This document shows positions 5,684-6,653 of a DNA stretch of 6,653 nt, in pieces; the stretch's first letter is position 1; every line of letters begins with the position of its first letter. Origin of the DNA: JBBDRX01 sp040905245 (GTDB taxonomy: Bacteria > Bacteroidota > Rhodothermia > Balneolales > Balneolaceae); NCBI GenBank assembly GCA_040905245.1, contig JBBDRX010000060.1, positions 1 to 6,653 on the forward strand, given 5' to 3'. Below the pieces are notes generated by a model. It had not been told where the DNA came from. It did not search any database and worked only from the letters and a program-made list of their open reading frames with translations. The translations under genes were made by a program, and so were the position numbers.

Positions 5684-6502
5684 ATGCAAGTGAAGACGGT
5701 TCGGGGAGTCGACGTACCGGAAATAGGAATCGGGACCAATAAACTGATCGGAAGAGAGTGTCGTCAAGTTATACAGCGTGCAGTAGAGACAGGATACCGA
5801 CATATCGATACTGCTCAAATGTATCAGAACGAGCGGGAGATTGGGCAGGCAATAAATAGCAGTACCATTCCGAGAGAGGAGATTTTTCTCACAACCAAGG
5901 TATGGCACACAGATCTTGCGCATGACGATCTGTTGCAATCTGTGGAGGACAGTCTGCGGGAGCTGGATACCCCGTATGTGGATCTTCTGCTCGTGCATTG
6001 GCCTAACCCGCAAATTTCTCTTGAACGGACGTTTGAGGCAATGATGACACTCCGGGACCAGGGGAAGGCTCTGAATATTGGAGTTAGTAATTTTACGCCT
6101 TCCCTGATCAGAGAGACAGTCGAAGAGATCGGGGTGCCGTTGTTCTGCAATCAGCTGGAATTCCATCCTTTCCTGGATCAGCTCGAAATGCTGGAGCTCT
6201 CTTACCAGCACGATTTTCTGGTTACAGCACATACTCCACTCTGCCAGGGAAAGGTTGCTGAATCGGAAACGCTTGTGCGTATCGGAAAGGCATACGGGAA
6301 GAGTGCTACACAAGTTGCTCTCCGGTGGTTGATTGAGCAGGAGAATGTCGCTGCCATTCCTAAAACATCCGACCCGGTGCGACTGAAAGAGAATCTGGAT
6401 ATTTTTGATTTTGAACTATCAGATGCACATTTCGAGGAGATTGGGCAACTGGCAACTGGCAGGAGAGTTGTAAATCCGGTATTTGCACCGGACTGGGATT
6501 GA
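5684..6502 (+). CDS. Aldo/keto reductase, DkgB-like (AKR3/AKR5 type)
   Basis: This 272-residue cytoplasmic oxidoreductase has the length of small bacterial aldo/keto reductases. The catalytic tetrad is visible: Asp42 and Tyr47 in HIDTAQMYQNE, Lys72 in T-T-K-V-W, and His105 in L-V-H-W-P. GVSNF (133-137) and NQLEFHPF (156-163) are family motifs. The C-terminal signature IPKTSDPVRLKENL (225-238) supplies the Lys and Arg that usually bind the NADPH 2'-phosphate. The order of motifs and the ending F-A-P-D-W-D closely recall E. coli DkgB, which reduces 2,5-diketo-D-gluconate and methylglyoxal; the true substrate here is unknown. The gene is intact. Its ATG follows a spacer with only a weak AGAG, and the protein begins directly before the first beta-strand. 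A 142-base upstream gap with an A/T-rich run suggests its own promoter. No partner gene is visible nearby. Confidence 0.94.
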   Translation: MQVKTVRGVDVPEIGIGTNKLIGRECRQVIQRAVETGYRHIDTAQMYQNEREIGQAINSSTIPREEIFLTTKVWHTDLAHDDLLQSVEDSLRELDTPYVDLLLVHWPNPQISLERTFEAMMTLRDQGKALNIGVSNFTPSLIRETVEEIGVPLFCNQLEFHPFLDQLEMLELSYQHDFLVTAHTPLCQGKVAESETLVRIGKAYGKSATQVALRWLIEQENVAAIPKTSDPVRLKENLDIFDFELSDAHFEEIGQLATGRRVVNPVFAPDWD

Positions 6503-6521
6503 TTGGGAGATGTTGTATAGT

Positions 6522-6582
6522 GGTTGGATTACAGGCCTGGTTCCGGCATCCTGTTTCAGGTTGATTACAGCTCTGCAACCGG
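6522..6582. repeat. Imperfect direct repeat downstream of the reductase
   Basis: GGTTGGATTACAG at 6522-6534 recurs as GGTTGATTACAG at 6559-6570, one base shorter, and both copies are followed after eight bases by CCGG (6543-6546 and 6579-6582). The two copies start 37 bases apart. They may be a small decayed duplication or paired binding sites. No convincing gene covers this region. Confidence 0.4.
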
Positions 6583-6625
6583 GTTTGTACTTTCCAAAAA
6601 ATGTATGAAAAAATAGTTATTAAAA

Positions 6626-6653
6626 ATACTTTTACTTAGTTAAGTAAAAGTAT
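6626..6653. repeat. Perfect 13+13-base inverted repeat at the right edge
   Basis: ATACTTTTACTTA (6626-6638), a 2-base centre GT, and TAAGTAAAAGTAT (6641-6653) are exact reverse complements. The window ends on the last base, so the symmetry may continue. Its core has TACT, 6 bases, AGTA, which resembles operators of HxlR/DUF24 or MarR regulators. Alternatively, read on the minus strand the hairpin is followed by TTTTTAATAA (6625-6616), so it could end transcription of a convergent gene to the right. The stem is almost all A/T, and a 2-base loop would need the stem to open slightly. Confidence 0.6.

Noticed and set aside
5615..6313. A 232-codon open frame on the minus strand, antisense to the aldo/keto reductase
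   Set aside because: It lies almost wholly over a clearly real gene with a full set of catalytic motifs. The antisense protein is rich in Cys, His and Leu without any domain I recognise, and appears to be a by-product of the sense codons.
6510..6608. A 32-codon ORF (MLYSGWITGLVPASCFRLIT...) after the reductase
   Set aside because: It is mildly hydrophobic and preceded by GGGAG, but that string touches the ATG with no spacing, and the frame spans the direct repeat. Too short to support without comparative data.
1..6653. CRISPR array, tRNA, rRNA, insertion sequence or defence system
   Set aside because: No regularly spaced repeats, cloverleaf, conserved rRNA block, transposase or known defence motif was seen on either strand.

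Overview
The window looks like ordinary chromosomal DNA from a member of the Bacteroidota/Balneolota/Rhodothermota group. The strongest evidence is a C-terminal type IX secretion (T9SS) sorting domain with a YPNPF motif on the protein at 3685-5541. A DUF3098 protein, a family known mainly from this group, and mostly weak Shine-Dalgarno sequences agree with this. A halophilic or marine Balneolaceae-like bacterium is my best guess, but it is an inference. Base composition looks even, at roughly half G+C in genes, with A/T-rich spacers. I see no transposase, integrase, phage gene, CRISPR array, tRNA or rRNA.

Layout. The minus strand at 1-155 carries the first 51 codons of maf, a nucleotide pyrophosphatase, which runs off the left edge; this gene is too truncated to show as a complete reading frame. 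After a 114-base divergent spacer, four plus-strand genes are packed as an apparent operon (270-3577): a small two-helix DUF3098 protein, a DUF92/VTE6-like membrane protein (TTG start, Shine-Dalgarno over the upstream stop), a sodium/dicarboxylate-glutamate symporter of the SLC1 family (1 base after the previous stop), and an exported TPR-like protein overlapping the symporter by 11 bases. A 107-base spacer with a possible Bacteroidota-type promoter leads to a 618-residue secreted protein with a lamin-tail-like domain and a T9SS tail. A 142-base A/T-rich spacer with a small hairpin precedes an aldo/keto reductase similar to DkgB. The last 151 bases hold no convincing gene but contain an imperfect direct repeat and, at the very edge, a perfect 13+13-base inverted repeat.

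How the genes fit together. The operon encodes envelope proteins (three integral membrane or exported products plus a symporter) with no obvious single pathway. The DUF92 protein may act on prenyl phosphates, the symporter takes up acidic amino acids or dicarboxylates, and the TPR protein is probably periplasmic. The T9SS cargo and the reductase look like separate transcription units. I found no clear new defence or mobile system. The points most worth a second look are the VTE6-like protein in a probably non-phototrophic lineage, the TTC39/Iml2-like motif in the TPR protein, the two abutting hairpins inside the T9SS cargo gene, and the terminal palindrome.
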